A stretch of 64,000 nt of DNA, taken from assembly GCF_946887195.1 (NCBI RefSeq), contig NZ_CAMPKE010000012.1, positions 1 through 64,000 of the forward strand, read 5' to 3'. Below the pieces are notes generated by a model. It was not told the DNA's origin. It ran no database searches and was given only the letters and a program-made list of their open reading frames with translations. Origin of the DNA: an uncultured Halomonas sp. (GTDB lineage Bacteria > Pseudomonadota > Gammaproteobacteria > Pseudomonadales > Halomonadaceae). A program made the position numbers and the translations under genes. This document shows, one piece after another, positions 50,958 to 61,659 of the stretch; within the stretch, counting starts at the first letter, position 1; the number at the start of each line of letters is the position of its first letter.

Positions 50958-52012
50958 AAGTCTTCCCCGACAAGCTTGCCGATGCCATCGGCAAGCGCCT
51001 GCCTCCGGCCGTCATCGTCTCCGGCGACGAGCCGTTGATTCATATGGAGGCCTGCGACGCCGTGCGTAGCGCGGCGCGCGCGCAAGGCATCGAAGAGCGC
51101 GAGGTTCTGCATGTCGAGGGTAACTTTGCCTGGGGACGGCTCACCGAATCCGCCGCCAGCCTGTCGCTGTTCGCCACGCGCAAGCTGATCGAGTTGCGCC
51201 TGAATGATCAGTCGCCGGGCCAGGAAGGCGGCAAGGCGCTCGAGGCCTACGCCGAACAGGCCAAGGGCAGCGACGATGTCCTGCTGATCTCGGTTTCGCG
51301 GCTGGATCGCAAGCAGCAGCAAAGTAAATGGTTCAAGGCGCTCGACAAGCTCGGCCTGTTCGTTCCGGTGTGGCCGGTGGATCATCAGCGGTTGGGGTTC
51401 TGGATGCGCGACCGCGCCGCGCGCCATGGCCTGCAACTCGACATGGATGCCGCACGGCTACTCGGAGAGCGTACCGAGGGCAATCTACTCGCCGCCGATC
51501 AGGAGTTGCAGAAGCTCGCGCTGATCATGCCGCCCGGCGTTCGGCTCGACAGTGCGTCGATTGCCAGCGGCGTCGAGGATAGCGCCCGTTACGATGTCTT
51601 CACGCTCACCGATGCCTGCCTGCGTGGGGAGCGTGAGCGCTGTGTGCGTATCGTTCGTGGCTTGCGCGGCGAAGGCATCGAAGCGCCGGTGATTCTCTGG
51701 GCGTTGACCCGCGAGCTGCGCACCCTGCTCTCGCTACGCCAGCATCTCGATCAGGGTCAGAGCCTCGATCATGCCTGCAAGGCACAGCGCCCGATGATCT
51801 TCGAGAAACGCCGCCCCGATTACCAGCAAGCCCTCACTCGGCTACCGCATCGACGCTTGCACAAGCTGCTGCTGCTCTCGCAGCGTATCGATCTCGCCAT
51901 CAAGGGCGCCCTCGATCTGCCGGTTTGGGAGGCCCTGAACGATCTGGCGCTGACGCTGGCCGGTGGGCGTGGGTTGCTGGCAGAACTACCCCATGCCTAT
52001 CGAATTGCCTAA
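50954..52012 (+). CDS. holA: HolA, DNA polymerase III delta subunit
   Basis: 352-residue clamp-loader subunit that opens the beta clamp. The N-terminus (MKVFPDKLADAIGKRLPPAVIVSGDEPLI) and AAA+-like fold match HolA, and the C-terminal helical region (ARYDVFTLTDACLRGERERCVRIVRGL) is typical. It overlaps lptE by 4 bp. hutC follows after only 14 bp, an unusual neighbour. Confidence 0.94.
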   Translation: MKVFPDKLADAIGKRLPPAVIVSGDEPLIHMEACDAVRSAARAQGIEEREVLHVEGNFAWGRLTESAASLSLFATRKLIELRLNDQSPGQEGGKALEAYAEQAKGSDDVLLISVSRLDRKQQQSKWFKALDKLGLFVPVWPVDHQRLGFWMRDRAARHGLQLDMDAARLLGERTEGNLLAADQELQKLALIMPPGVRLDSASIASGVEDSARYDVFTLTDACLRGERERCVRIVRGLRGEGIEAPVILWALTRELRTLLSLRQHLDQGQSLDHACKAQRPMIFEKRRPDYQQALTRLPHRRLHKLLLLSQRIDLAIKGALDLPVWEALNDLALTLAGGRGLLAELPHAYRIA

Positions 52013-52026
52013 TCAGGTCTAGAGAC

Positions 52027-52746
52027 GTGCCAGTAACCCGAGCCCCGCGCTACCAGCAGATCAAGCAGTTTCTTCTCGAGCGAATCCGCTCCGGCGAATA
52101 CCCGACGCACCACCAGATTCCCCCGGAAGAACAACTCGCCCGCCAGTTCGATGTCAGCCGCATGACCGCCAACAAGGCGATTCGCGATCTGGTCCATGAG
52201 GGCTATCTGACCCGCCAGCCGGGGCTCGGCACCTTCGTCACCGATCTCAAGGCCGAATCGTCGCTGCTCGAAATTCATAATATTGCCGAGGAAGTTCGCA
52301 GCCGTGGGCATCGTTATCGCAACGACATACTGCGCTGCGAATCGATCGAGGCCGACGACGAGGTCGCCCTGCGACTCGGCGTGCGTCTCGGCACGCCGGT
52401 CTTTCATACCCTGATCATCCATCGCGAAGACGAGACACCGATCCAGCTCGAGAATCGCTTCGTCAATCCACGCTGGGTGCCCGATTACCTGGACAACGAT
52501 TTCTCGCGTCATACCCCCAACGAGGTACTGGTCGCCGCCTGCCCGATCTCCGATATGGAGCATGTGGTGGAGGCGGTGCTGGTCGACGACCAGACCGCCG
52601 CTTGGCTGGAAATAACCACCGCGACCGCATGTCTCAGCATGATTCGGCGCACCTGGTCCGACGAGCATCTGATCAGCTACGCCCGCCTGATTCACCCCGG
52701 CGATCGCTACAAGCTGCGCTCCGCCATGCATCGACGGCGTAGCTGA
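52027..52746 (+). CDS. hutC: HutC, histidine utilisation repressor (GntR/UTRA)
   Basis: 239-residue repressor. The N-terminal GntR winged helix covers about 8-75 (EEQLARQFDVSRMTANKAIRDLVHEGYLTRQPGLGTFV). The UTRA ligand domain follows, with LLEIHNIAEEVRSRGH and IQLENRFVNP, close to Pseudomonas HutC. Urocanate is the inducer of characterised HutC proteins. The start is GTG at 52027, with AGG about 9 nt upstream; the upstream in-frame codons overlap holA and are not HutC-like. Two matching operators lie at 54146-54161 and 54338-54353. Confidence 0.94.
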   Translation: MPVTRAPRYQQIKQFLLERIRSGEYPTHHQIPPEEQLARQFDVSRMTANKAIRDLVHEGYLTRQPGLGTFVTDLKAESSLLEIHNIAEEVRSRGHRYRNDILRCESIEADDEVALRLGVRLGTPVFHTLIIHREDETPIQLENRFVNPRWVPDYLDNDFSRHTPNEVLVAACPISDMEHVVEAVLVDDQTAAWLEITTATACLSMIRRTWSDEHLISYARLIHPGDRYKLRSAMHRRRS

Positions 52747-52768
52747 CCGGCCTCTTTCGCCCTCTCTT

Positions 52769-54112
52769 TCAACCGCCGACCATCGCCTGCACCAGATAAC
52801 CCGCCGGCACCGCCAACAGCAGGCTCAGTGCCGTGCGCAGGAACCACACCACTACGATGCGCCCCACCGACAGCGGAATCGTGGTCGACAAGATGCACGG
52901 AATCGACGCCGAGAAGAACAGTATCGACGAGACCGAGACCACCGCCGCCGCGAAACGAGCCACGAAATCGGCCTCGGTCATCAGCAGTGCCGGCAGGAAC
53001 ATCTCGGCCAACCCGGCCGACGCCGCCTGAGCCAGCGCCATGGCATCGTTCAGTCCCCATAGCGCGGTGATCGGATAGAACACCAGCCCCAGCCACTCGA
53101 ATAGCGGCGTGTATTTCGCCAGCAGCAGGCCGATCAGGCCCACCGACATGATCGACGGCAGAATGCTGATCGCCATCAATACGCCTTCCTTGACGTTCAA
53201 CGCCACGCTGCGCGACAAACTCGGCGCCTGCTCGGCCGCATCGAGCCCGGTACGCCAAGCGCAGGCCAGGCGTTGCCCGCGCGGCACCCTGGGCTCGTCA
53301 TAATGTTTTTCATCGTCCAGACGGGTCAGCGGCGGCAAACGCACGGTAATCGCGGTGACCACGAAGGTGATCGCGAGCGTCAGCCAGAAATACAGATTCC
53401 ATACCGCCATCAGATCCAGCGTCTTGGCGACGATGATCATGAAGGTCGCCGACACGGTGGAAAAACCGGTGGCGATGATCGCCGCCTCACGCGCCGAGTA
53501 CTGCCCAGCCTGGTAAACGCGGTTGGTGATCAGCAGGCCGATCGAGTAGCTGCCGACGAACGAGGCCACGGCATCGATCGCCGATTTGCCCGGCGTGCGC
53601 CAGATCGGTCGCATGATCGGCTGCAATAGCACGCCGCACAGTTCCAGCAGGCCATAACCGATCAATAGCGCCAGAAACACGGCACCGATCGGCACGATCA
53701 GCCCCACCGGAATCACCAGCTTCTCGAACAGAAACGGCAGCATGTCCGGCGTGTGCAGCACCGCTGGGCCCCAGCCGGTCATGGCCATCACCGCCGCGAT
53801 GACCCCCAACAGCTTGAGCACGGTGAAGACCTTCTCGGTCACGCTGCGTTTGAAGCGCCCGGTCACCAGCGGGTAGGCCGCCCCGGCGACGATCAAGGCC
53901 AACGCATACCAGCCATCCGCCGCGCCTAGCAAGGCACGCGCGCCGCTGACCATATGATCGAGCGGGATGGTCGTGCGCCCAGCCAGCGTCATCGGTACGA
54001 AGAAGATCACGATCCCCAGCAGACTGGGAATGAACAGCCGTAACGCGGTGCGCAGAGAGTAGCGACGCCCTGGAGCGGAAGAAGCGCCGAGCGCCTCGTC
54101 ATGATGTGACAT
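52769..54112 (-). CDS. YjiH-family (nucleoside-recognition/Gate domain) membrane protein
   Basis: 447-residue inner-membrane protein with about 10-11 hydrophobic segments and Gate-domain features (FVGSYSIGLLITNRVYQAGQYSAREAAIIATGFSTVSATFM). It belongs to the YjiH family of putative transporters. It is transcribed away from hutI across a region with two HutC-type operators, one 34 bp before its ATG. A role in histidine or urocanate transport is therefore likely by context; no ligand evidence is visible in the protein. GAGGTT precedes the ATG. Confidence 0.88.
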   Translation of the reverse strand: MSHHDEALGASSAPGRRYSLRTALRLFIPSLLGIVIFFVPMTLAGRTTIPLDHMVSGARALLGAADGWYALALIVAGAAYPLVTGRFKRSVTEKVFTVLKLLGVIAAVMAMTGWGPAVLHTPDMLPFLFEKLVIPVGLIVPIGAVFLALLIGYGLLELCGVLLQPIMRPIWRTPGKSAIDAVASFVGSYSIGLLITNRVYQAGQYSAREAAIIATGFSTVSATFMIIVAKTLDLMAVWNLYFWLTLAITFVVTAITVRLPPLTRLDDEKHYDEPRVPRGQRLACAWRTGLDAAEQAPSLSRSVALNVKEGVLMAISILPSIMSVGLIGLLLAKYTPLFEWLGLVFYPITALWGLNDAMALAQAASAGLAEMFLPALLMTEADFVARFAAAVVSVSSILFFSASIPCILSTTIPLSVGRIVVVWFLRTALSLLLAVPAGYLVQAMVGG

Positions 54113-54145
54113 GGATGGAACCTCGCGATTGTCGTTGTGCTTTCA

Positions 54146-54161
54146 ATTTGTATATACAATA
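54146..54161. promoter_or_regulatory. HutC-type operator 1 (YjiH side)
   Basis: ATTTGTATATACAATA contains the perfect 12-bp palindrome TTGTATATACAA (54148-54159). It fits the TGTA-N2-TACA core of HutC operators. It lies 34 bp upstream of the YjiH-family start codon and is identical over 16 bp to operator 2. Confidence 0.82.
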
Positions 54162-54313
54162 CAATTCACCGGTCTGTCACGTCTATCCGCCGCACGACCG
54201 TCTACGACCAATGTCTAAGCCGTTGTCGCTAATCAGTGCTAGCGAAGCATTGGCGTCATCGTTGGCTTAGCGAGCCGCTGAGCGAAAAACTGCCTGCGCC
54301 GATTGGCATTGAC

Positions 54314-54353
54314 TTGACGGTAGTGTTGGGTTTTCCTATTTGTATATACAATA
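54314..54353 (+). promoter_or_regulatory. hutI promoter with HutC-type operator 2
   Basis: TTGACG (54314-54319) is followed after 17 nt by TATTTG (54337-54342). This -10 overlaps the operator ATTTGTATATACAATA (54338-54353; palindrome TTGTATATACAA at 54340-54351). Repressor at this site would cover the -10. The operator is 30 bp before the hutI ATG. The -10 match is weak, so promoter placement is less sure than the operator. Confidence 0.7.
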
Positions 54354-54382
54354 GATCGACGCTCGAATCGAAAGGAGGCTTC

Positions 54383-55591
54383 ATGCCCGATACGACACGC
54401 CGGCTGTGGCGCGACATGATCGTGTTCGACGGCCTGTATGAGTTGCCCGAGCCGATGGCGGTGATCATTCAGGGCGAGCGCATCGACACGCTATGCGCGA
54501 TGCGCGAATTCGACGAATCGCTTGCCAGGGATGCGCACGATGCCGGTCGCGGCGGCGTGATGACCCCGGGCCTGGTCGATTGCCATACCCACCTGGTGTT
54601 CGGCGGCAATCGCGCCGATGAATTCGAGCGCCGCCTGGAAGGCGCCAGCTACGCCGAGATCGCTAAGGCCGGCGGCGGCATCCTGAGCACCGTGCGCGCC
54701 ACTCGCGCCGCCAGCGAGGACGAATTATTGGCAAGCGCCCTGCCGCGCCTGCAGGCGCTGATCGACGACGGCGCGACCACGGTGGAAATCAAATCCGGCT
54801 ACGGCCTCACCGTCGAGGACGAATTGAAGATGCTGCGCGTCGCCCGTCGGCTGGGCGAGCGGCTGCCGGTGCGGGTGACCGCCACCCTGCTCGGCGCACA
54901 TGCCCTGCCGCCGGAGTACGAGGGGGACAGCGACGGCTACATCGATCTGGTCTGCGACGAGATGATCCCCGCCGCGGCCGCCGCCGGGCTCGCCGATGCC
55001 GTCGACGTATTCTGCGAGACCATCGCCTTTTCGGTCGAGCAGTGCGAGCGCGTGTTCCAGGCCGCCGAAAGACACGGCCTGCCGATCAAGGCCCATGCCG
55101 AGCAGCTCTCCAATCTTGGCGGCAGTGCCATGGCCGCGCGCCACGGGGCGCTGTCGGCGGATCATATCGAGTATCTCGACGAGCAAGGCGTGATCGCCCT
55201 GCGCGATGCCGGCAGCGTCGCGGTGATTCTGCCCGGCGCCTTTCACACCCTGCGCGAAACCCAACTGCCGCCCATCGAGACGCTGCGTCGGCATGACGTG
55301 CCCATGGCGGTGGCCACCGACGCCAACCCCGGCAGCTCGCCATTGTTCCAGCCGACGCTGATGCTCAATCTGGCCTGCACGCTGTTCCGACTGACCCCGC
55401 GCGAGGCGCTGGCCGGGATGACCGCCAACGCCGCTCGCGCGCTGGGGCACATGACGTTCGGGCGCATCGAACCCGGCGCCAGCGCCGACCTGTGCGTGTG
55501 GGACATCCAGCGCCCCGCCGAGCTGGCCTACGCCGTGCAGCCCGGCCGCCTGCGCCAGCGCGTCTACCGTGGGGAGATCACCCATGGCTGA
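54383..55591 (+). CDS. hutI: HutI, imidazolonepropionase
   Basis: 402-residue amidohydrolase opening the imidazolone ring to N-formimino-L-glutamate. The metal site HTH is in [12 protein letters not shown] (His68, His70). Further conserved parts are [41 protein letters not shown] and [11 protein letters not shown] strong AAAGGAGG precedes the ATG at 54383, which rules out the longer upstream reading. It is first gene of hutIGU; the stop overlaps hutG by 8 bp. Confidence 0.96.
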   Translation: MPDTTRRLWRDMIVFDGLYELPEPMAVIIQGERIDTLCAMREFDESLARDAHDAGRGGVMTPGLVDCHTHLVFGGNRADEFERRLEGASYAEIAKAGGGILSTVRATRAASEDELLASALPRLQALIDDGATTVEIKSGYGLTVEDELKMLRVARRLGERLPVRVTATLLGAHALPPEYEGDSDGYIDLVCDEMIPAAAAAGLADAVDVFCETIAFSVEQCERVFQAAERHGLPIKAHAEQLSNLGGSAMAARHGALSADHIEYLDEQGVIALRDAGSVAVILPGAFHTLRETQLPPIETLRRHDVPMAVATDANPGSSPLFQPTLMLNLACTLFRLTPREALAGMTANAARALGHMTFGRIEPGASADLCVWDIQRPAELAYAVQPGRLRQRVYRGEITHG

Positions 55592-56525
55592 GCGTATCGA
55601 CATGCGCGTCTGGCAAGGCCGCACCGACCCCGAACCGGACAGCCTGCGCTGGCACCAGTGCATCCAACCACTTGCCGACACCAGTTCGCCGGGCGCCGCC
55701 CTGCTCGGCTTCGACTCGGACGCCGGCGTCAAGCGCAACCAGGGCCGGCCCGGTGCCGCCGGTGGGCCGCTGGCGATTCGCCGGGCACTGGCCAATCTGG
55801 CCTGGCATCGTGATGGCGCGGCGTTCGATGCCGGCGATGTCGTCTGCGAAAACGATGCGCTGGAAGGCGCGCAGGATCGCCTCGCCGAGCGCGTCGCCAG
55901 CCTGCTCGATGCCGGCCATTTCCCGCTGGTGCTGGGCGGCGGTCACGAAGTCGCCTTCGGCAGTTGGCTGGGCCTGGCCCAGCACCTAGAAGGTCCGGAG
56001 CAGGCGCCGAGAATCGGCATTATCAATCTCGATGCGCACTTCGACCTGCGCGACCCGGCTTACGTGCGCTCTTCGGGCACGCCCTTCGCCCAGATCGCCG
56101 AACGATGTCGCCAGCGCAACTGGCCGTTTCGCTACGCCTGCCTGGGCGTGAGCCGGGCGAGCAATACCCGTGCACTGTTTAGCCGCGCCGAGGAGCTCGA
56201 TGTATTGGTGCGCGAGGATCGTGAGTTCGATGTCCGCAAACTCGATGCCCTCATCCGCGACGTCGAGCGCTTCATGGTGCGCTGCGATCACCTCTACCTG
56301 ACCGTCGATCTCGACGTGCTGCCCACCTGCGAGGCCCCGGGCGTCAGCGCCCCGGCCGCGCGCGGCGTGCCGCTGGCGTTGCTCGAGCCTTTGATCGAGA
56401 CCGTTCGCGACAGCGGCAAGCTGCGCCTGGCCGATCTCGCCGAGCTCAACCCCCAACACGACATCGACAACCGTACCGCCCGCGTCGCCGCGCGGCTGGT
56501 GCATCTATTGACCCTGAACAGTTAA
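55584..56525 (+). CDS. hutG: HutG, formimidoylglutamase
   Basis: 313-residue Mn-dependent ureohydrolase splitting N-formimino-L-glutamate into glutamate and formamide. The arginase-family metal motifs are present: [18 protein letters not shown] and [18 protein letters not shown]. The one-step HutG route is implied (histidine to glutamate in four enzymes). The ATG at 55584 has GGGGAG 7 nt upstream and overlaps the end of hutI, so translation is coupled. Confidence 0.95.
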   Translation: MAERIDMRVWQGRTDPEPDSLRWHQCIQPLADTSSPGAALLGFDSDAGVKRNQGRPGAAGGPLAIRRALANLAWHRDGAAFDAGDVVCENDALEGAQDRLAERVASLLDAGHFPLVLGGGHEVAFGSWLGLAQHLEGPEQAPRIGIINLDAHFDLRDPAYVRSSGTPFAQIAERCRQRNWPFRYACLGVSRASNTRALFSRAEELDVLVREDREFDVRKLDALIRDVERFMVRCDHLYLTVDLDVLPTCEAPGVSAPAARGVPLALLEPLIETVRDSGKLRLADLAELNPQHDIDNRTARVAARLVHLLTLNS

Positions 56526-56540
56526 CAAGAGAGCCGACCC

Positions 56541-58220
56541 ATGACCCAGCACGACAAACGCCATGACACGACCCGCCATATAGTCGCACCCACCGGTATC
56601 GAACTCAGTTGCAAGAGCTGGCTGACCGAAGCGCCGCTGCGCATGCTGATGAACAACCTGCACCCGGACGTGGCCGAGCGCCCCGAGGAACTCGTCGTCT
56701 ATGGCGGCATCGGTCGCGCCGCCCGCGACTGGGCGTGCTTCGACAAGATCGTCGAAGTCCTCAAGCGCCTGGAGGACGACCAGTCGCTGCTGATCCAGTC
56801 CGGCAAGCCGGTGGGCGTGTTCGAGACCCACAAGGACGCGCCGCGCGTGCTGATCGCCAACTCCAATCTGGTACCGGCCTGGGCCAATTGGGAGCACTTC
56901 AACGAGCTCGATCGCAAGGGCTTGATGATGTATGGCCAGATGACCGCCGGTTCGTGGATCTACATCGGCTCCCAGGGCATCGTCCAGGGTACCTATGAAA
57001 CCTTCGTCGAGGCCGGGCGCCAGCATTACGACGGCAAACTCCAGGGGCGTTGGATCCTCACCGCCGGCCTCGGTGGCATGGGCGGCGCTCAGCCGCTAGC
57101 GTCGACGCTGGCCGGTGCCTGCTCATTGAATATCGAATGCCAGCAGTCGCGTATCGATTTTCGCCTGCGCACCCGCTATCTCGACGAACAGGCCGACGAT
57201 CTCGACGACGCCCTGGCGCGTATCGAGAAATACACCCAGGCAGGCCAGGCGGTCTCCATCGGCCTGTGCGCCAACGCCGCCGACGTGCTGCCGGAACTGG
57301 TCAAGCGGGGCGTGCGCCCGGATATGGTCACCGACCAGACCAGCGCTCACGACCCGCTGCACGGCTATCTGCCCGCGGGCTGGGCCTGGGACGACTACGT
57401 GGCGCGCGGCAAGTCCGAGCCCGAGGCGGTGGTCAAGGCCGCCAAGCAGTCCATGGCGGTGCACGTCCAGGCCATGCTCGATTTTCAGAAGATGGGCATC
57501 CCGACCTTCGACTACGGCAACAACATCCGCCAGATGGCCCAGGAGGAAGGCATCAGTAATGCCTTCGACTTCCCCGGCTTCGTACCGGCCTATATTCGCC
57601 CGCTGTTCTGCCAGGGCATCGGCCCGTTCCGCTGGGTGGCGCTATCCGGCGATCCGGAGGACATCTACAAGACCGACGCCAAGGTCAAGGAACTGATCCC
57701 CGACGACCCGCACCTGCACAACTGGCTCGACATGGCCCGCGAGCGCATCAGCTTCCAGGGCCTGCCGGCGCGCATCTGCTGGGTCGGCCTGAAGGATCGC
57801 GCGCGGCTCGGCCAGGCGTTCAATGAGATGGTCGCCAGCGGCGAACTCAAGGCGCCTATCGTCATCGGCCGCGATCACCTGGACTCCGGCTCGGTGGCCA
57901 GCCCCAACCGCGAGACCGAATCGATGATCGACGGCAGTGATGCGGTCTCCGACTGGCCGCTGCTCAACGCCCTGCTCAACACCGCCGGCGGCGCCACCTG
58001 GGTCTCGCTGCATCACGGCGGCGGCGTGGGCATGGGCTACTCCCAACATGCCGGCGTGGTGATCGTCGCCGATGGCACCGACGACGCACACAAACGCCTC
58101 GGGCGCGTGCTGCGTAACGACCCCGGCACCGGGGTGATGCGCCATGCCGATGCCGGTTACGATATCGCCAAACGAAGCGCCCGCGAGAATGGTCTGGATC
58201 TGCCAATGCTCGATAAGTAA
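56541..58220 (+). CDS. hutU: HutU, urocanate hydratase
   Basis: 559-residue urocanase converting urocanate to imidazolonepropionate, with tightly bound NAD+ used as an electrophile. Family segments seen are [66 protein letters not shown] and [11 protein letters not shown]. Length is standard. GAGAG lies before the ATG, 15 bp after hutG. Confidence 0.97.
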   Translation: MTQHDKRHDTTRHIVAPTGIELSCKSWLTEAPLRMLMNNLHPDVAERPEELVVYGGIGRAARDWACFDKIVEVLKRLEDDQSLLIQSGKPVGVFETHKDAPRVLIANSNLVPAWANWEHFNELDRKGLMMYGQMTAGSWIYIGSQGIVQGTYETFVEAGRQHYDGKLQGRWILTAGLGGMGGAQPLASTLAGACSLNIECQQSRIDFRLRTRYLDEQADDLDDALARIEKYTQAGQAVSIGLCANAADVLPELVKRGVRPDMVTDQTSAHDPLHGYLPAGWAWDDYVARGKSEPEAVVKAAKQSMAVHVQAMLDFQKMGIPTFDYGNNIRQMAQEEGISNAFDFPGFVPAYIRPLFCQGIGPFRWVALSGDPEDIYKTDAKVKELIPDDPHLHNWLDMARERISFQGLPARICWVGLKDRARLGQAFNEMVASGELKAPIVIGRDHLDSGSVASPNRETESMIDGSDAVSDWPLLNALLNTAGGATWVSLHHGGGVGMGYSQHAGVVIVADGTDDAHKRLGRVLRNDPGTGVMRHADAGYDIAKRSARENGLDLPMLDK

Positions 58221-58441
58221 GAACACGAACATCAGGCGCGATGAGCGCCGGGGACAAGTCGAAACGAGGGTTATTCGCCAGGGCCAGAAAAGGCTCCATA
58301 CCATTCTGGCATTCCCGCCATCCATGGCGGTCAGATAGCGAATATAGCGCCCAGGGACGGGTTTACAGCGCCCTCGTGTAGGTTTGTCGCCAGAGTAGCT
58401 CATCGCCCTCGCTGCACACGCTTTCTCAGGAGATCCACTTC
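58221..58441. other. 221-bp gap between hutU and hutH with small hairpins
   Basis: No gene is apparent. It holds a hairpin GGCGC-gatga-GCGCC (58235-58249) without a T-run, and CCGCC-atccat-GGCGG around 58317-58332. No second HutC palindrome is present. hutH therefore either continues the hutIGU transcript or has an unrecognised promoter here. Confidence 0.5.
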
Positions 58442-59974
58442 ATGCCCCATCTCGAGATTCAACCGGGAAAGATGACCCTGGCGCAGTGGCGCCAAGTCTT
58501 CGAATCGCCCCAGCAAGTCGTTTTGCCCGAGAGCGCCAACGCCGCCATCGAAGCCGCCGTCGATTGCGTCAATCAGGTCGTGGCGGAAGACCGCACCGTC
58601 TATGGCATCAATACCGGCTTCGGCCTGCTGGCACAGACGCGTATCGCCCACGACCAGCTAGAGAGCCTGCAGCGCTCTCTGGTGCTGTCGCACGCCACCG
58701 GCGTCGGCGAGCCTATCGACGATGCCCTGGTGCGGCTGATCATGGTGCTCAAGGTCAACAGCCTGGCGCGCGGCTTCTCGGGCATCCGTCGCCAGGTCAT
58801 CGACGCGCTGATCGCGCTGGTCAATGCCGAGGTCTACCCACGCATTCCGCTCAAGGGCTCGGTGGGCGCGTCGGGCGATCTGGCACCGCTCGCCCACATG
58901 AGCGTGGTGCTGCTCGGCGAGGGCCAGGCGCGTCATCGTGGCGAATGGCTGCCGGCTCGCGAAGCGCTGGCCATCGCCGGGCTCGAACCGCTGGCGCTGG
59001 CGCCCAAGGAGGGTCTGGCGCTGCTCAACGGCACCCAGGTCTCCACCGCCTATGCATTGAAAGGGTTGTTCGAAGCCGAGGATCTATATGCCGCCGCCAC
59101 CGTGTGCGGCGCGCTGACCGTGGAAGCGACACTCAGTTCGCGCGCACCCTTCGATGCGCGCATTCACGAGGTGCGCGGTCAGCACGGCCAGATCGATGCC
59201 GCCGCGGCCTACCGCCATCTGCTCGGTGAGCGCAGCAGTATCAGCGACTCGCACCGCGATTGTGACAAGGTCCAGGATCCCTACTCGCTACGCTGCCAAC
59301 CGCAGGTGATGGGCGCCTGCCTGACGCAGATTCGCCAGGCCGCCGAGGTACTGGCCATCGAGGCCAACGCGGTCTCCGACAACCCGCTGGTGTTTACCGA
59401 CAATGACGATATTATCTCCGGCGGCAATTTCCACGCCGAGCCGGTGGCCATGGCCGCCGACAACCTGGCGCTGGCCATCGCCGAGATCGGCTCGCTCACC
59501 GAGCGGCGCATCTCGCTGATGATGGATAAACACATGTCGCAATTGCCGCCGTTTCTGGTCGAAAAGGGCGGGGTCAATTCGGGATTCATGATCGCCCAGG
59601 TCACCGCCGCGGCGCTGGCCAGCGAGAACAAGGCACTGGCCCACCCGCACAGTGTCGACAGCCTGCCGACCTCGGCCAACCAGGAGGATCACGTCTCGAT
59701 GGCGCCGGCCGCCGGCAAGCGGCTATGGGAAATGGCCGACAATGTGCGCGGTACCATCGCCATCGAGTGGCTGGCCGCCTGCCAGGGGTTGGATTTCCGT
59801 CAAGGCCTCAAGACCACCGAGCGCCTGGAGCGAGCCCGCCAGGCGCTGCGCGACAAGGTGAGTCACTATGACAGGGACCGCTTTTTCGCCCCGGATCTCG
59901 ATGCCGCGAGCGATTTGTTGCATCATCACGCGCTGGCCGAACTGCTGCCCGTCGGATTGTTGCCCAGTCACTGA
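58442..59974 (+). CDS. hutH: HutH, histidine ammonia-lyase
   Basis: 510-residue enzyme deaminating histidine to urocanate. The MIO prosthetic group forms from Ala143-Ser144-Gly145 in [15 protein letters not shown]. Other conserved parts are [36 protein letters not shown] and SDNPLVF. CAGGAGA precedes the ATG. It is separated from hutU by 221 bp, unlike the tight hutIGU spacing. Confidence 0.97.
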   Translation: MPHLEIQPGKMTLAQWRQVFESPQQVVLPESANAAIEAAVDCVNQVVAEDRTVYGINTGFGLLAQTRIAHDQLESLQRSLVLSHATGVGEPIDDALVRLIMVLKVNSLARGFSGIRRQVIDALIALVNAEVYPRIPLKGSVGASGDLAPLAHMSVVLLGEGQARHRGEWLPAREALAIAGLEPLALAPKEGLALLNGTQVSTAYALKGLFEAEDLYAAATVCGALTVEATLSSRAPFDARIHEVRGQHGQIDAAAAYRHLLGERSSISDSHRDCDKVQDPYSLRCQPQVMGACLTQIRQAAEVLAIEANAVSDNPLVFTDNDDIISGGNFHAEPVAMAADNLALAIAEIGSLTERRISLMMDKHMSQLPPFLVEKGGVNSGFMIAQVTAAALASENKALAHPHSVDSLPTSANQEDHVSMAPAAGKRLWEMADNVRGTIAIEWLAACQGLDFRQGLKTTERLERARQALRDKVSHYDRDRFFAPDLDAASDLLHHHALAELLPVGLLPSH

Positions 59975-60045
59975 TCCCCTGCCCCGTGGCATGCCATGGG
60001 GCAGCGCCGTTTCGCCTCGTCAACAAACGCAACCGAAGGATAACG

Positions 60046-61410
60046 ATGAATGCTATCGTGCTGGCCATCCTGGTAATGGTCACTCTGAGTCTTGCCCGTG
60101 TTTCCGTGGTCTTCGCGCTGATCGCCGCCGCGCTGGTGGGCGGTCTTTACAGCGGGATGAGCGTTTCCGCCATTCTCGAGGCCTTCAATGCCGGGTTGGG
60201 TAACGGCGCGACCATTGCCCTGGCCTATGCCACGCTTGGCGCCTTCGCCGTGGCACTATCTCGCTCCGGTATCACCGAGTCGCTCTCGGCCAAGGCCATC
60301 GACCGGCTGAGGCTGGATAACGGTATCCCCCATCGCAGCGGCATCTACTTCGCCGTGCTGGGAATTCTGCTGGTTGCCGCGGTGAGCTCGCAGAACCTCA
60401 TTCCCGTGCATATCGCTTTCATTCCCATCCTGGTGCCACCGCTGCTGAAGCTGATGAACCATCTGCGCATGGATCGCCGCGCCGCGGCCTGTGTCATCAC
60501 TTTCGGCATCACCGCGCCCTATATGCTATTGCCGGTCGGCTTCGGCGCGATCTTTCTCAATGACATCCTGCTGGCCAATCTCAACGAAGCCGGTGCTTCG
60601 CTGGGCCTGAGCGTGACGGCACGCATGGTACCGATGGCCATGATCATACCCATCGCCGGCATGGCCATCGGGCTAATCGTGGCGGTATTGTTCAGCTATC
60701 GCCGTCGGCGCGATTATGAAGATCGCGATCTGGCCCATGGCGAGCATCACAAGGCTCAAGTCGCGGCAAGAATCGAAACCGCCAACCGCTTGTCGCGCTG
60801 GCAAAAGGCCGTGCTGGTGATTGCCATCGTGGGGGCGCTCGTCACTCAGCTCACGTTCGATTCCATGGTGCTGGGCGGCATTCTCGGCTTCGCCGTCCTC
60901 TCGGTGAGCGGTGTGTTCCGCTGGCGCGAACAGGACGACATATTCACCGAAGGCATGCGCATGTTGGCGTTGGTGGGCTTCATCATGATCGCCGCTGCCG
61001 GCTTCGCCGGCGTGATGCAGGCCAGCGGTGAAGTCGAAACGCTGGTTCAGAGCTCGGTGGATGTGATCGGCGACAACCGCGGCCTTGCGGCGCTGATCAT
61101 GCTGCTGGTGGGGCTGTTCATCACCATGGGCATCGGCTCGTCGTTCTCCACCATTCCGATCATCGCCTCGCTGTACGTGCCACTGGCGATCAATTTCGGC
61201 TTTTCGCCCATGGCCACGATCGCCCTGGTCGGCACGGCGGCGGCACTCGGCGATGCCGGCTCACCGGCTTCCGATTCGACGCTGGGCCCGACCGCCGGCC
61301 TCAATGCCGATGGCCAGCACGATCATATCTGGGAAACCTGCGTTCCGACCTTCCTGCACTACAATATCCCGTTGATCGTCTTCGGCTGGATCGCTGCCAT
61401 GACGCTTTGA
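60046..61410 (+). CDS. YuiF/NhaC-like transporter, probable histidine importer
   Basis: 454-residue inner-membrane protein with about 11-12 hydrophobic helices, in the Na+/H+ antiporter-like superfamily. The segment QNLIPVHIAFIPILVPPLLK with ITFGITAPYMLLPVGFG resembles Bacillus YuiF, a predicted histidine transporter (from memory, not a search). GSSFSTIPIIASLYVPLA and ALGDAGSPASDSTLGPTAGL are typical of the C-terminal half. GAAGGA precedes the ATG at 60046. It follows hutH by 71 bp, which supports a histidine role; that assignment is inference. Confidence 0.82.
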   Translation: MNAIVLAILVMVTLSLARVSVVFALIAAALVGGLYSGMSVSAILEAFNAGLGNGATIALAYATLGAFAVALSRSGITESLSAKAIDRLRLDNGIPHRSGIYFAVLGILLVAAVSSQNLIPVHIAFIPILVPPLLKLMNHLRMDRRAAACVITFGITAPYMLLPVGFGAIFLNDILLANLNEAGASLGLSVTARMVPMAMIIPIAGMAIGLIVAVLFSYRRRRDYEDRDLAHGEHHKAQVAARIETANRLSRWQKAVLVIAIVGALVTQLTFDSMVLGGILGFAVLSVSGVFRWREQDDIFTEGMRMLALVGFIMIAAAGFAGVMQASGEVETLVQSSVDVIGDNRGLAALIMLLVGLFITMGIGSSFSTIPIIASLYVPLAINFGFSPMATIALVGTAAALGDAGSPASDSTLGPTAGLNADGQHDHIWETCVPTFLHYNIPLIVFGWIAAMTL

Positions 61411-61659
61411 GCGATTCGCCGCGACACGCCGGGCCAGTAACGACGCAACGCATCAGCGTTATCAATAATCACAATTTTAAATCGTCATCCATTTCCAAAA
61501 CAAATAGATAACGAGCTCTGCTAAGCTAACGCTGTTCTGACGCGACGCACCCCAACGAGTGACCCTCACGCTTCGTCCGCTTTACGCAGTAGCGTTTCAC
61601 GTTACGGCCAAAGCCGATCGTCGCGCCAGGCGCCACCACATAATAAAAGGAGACGCCGA

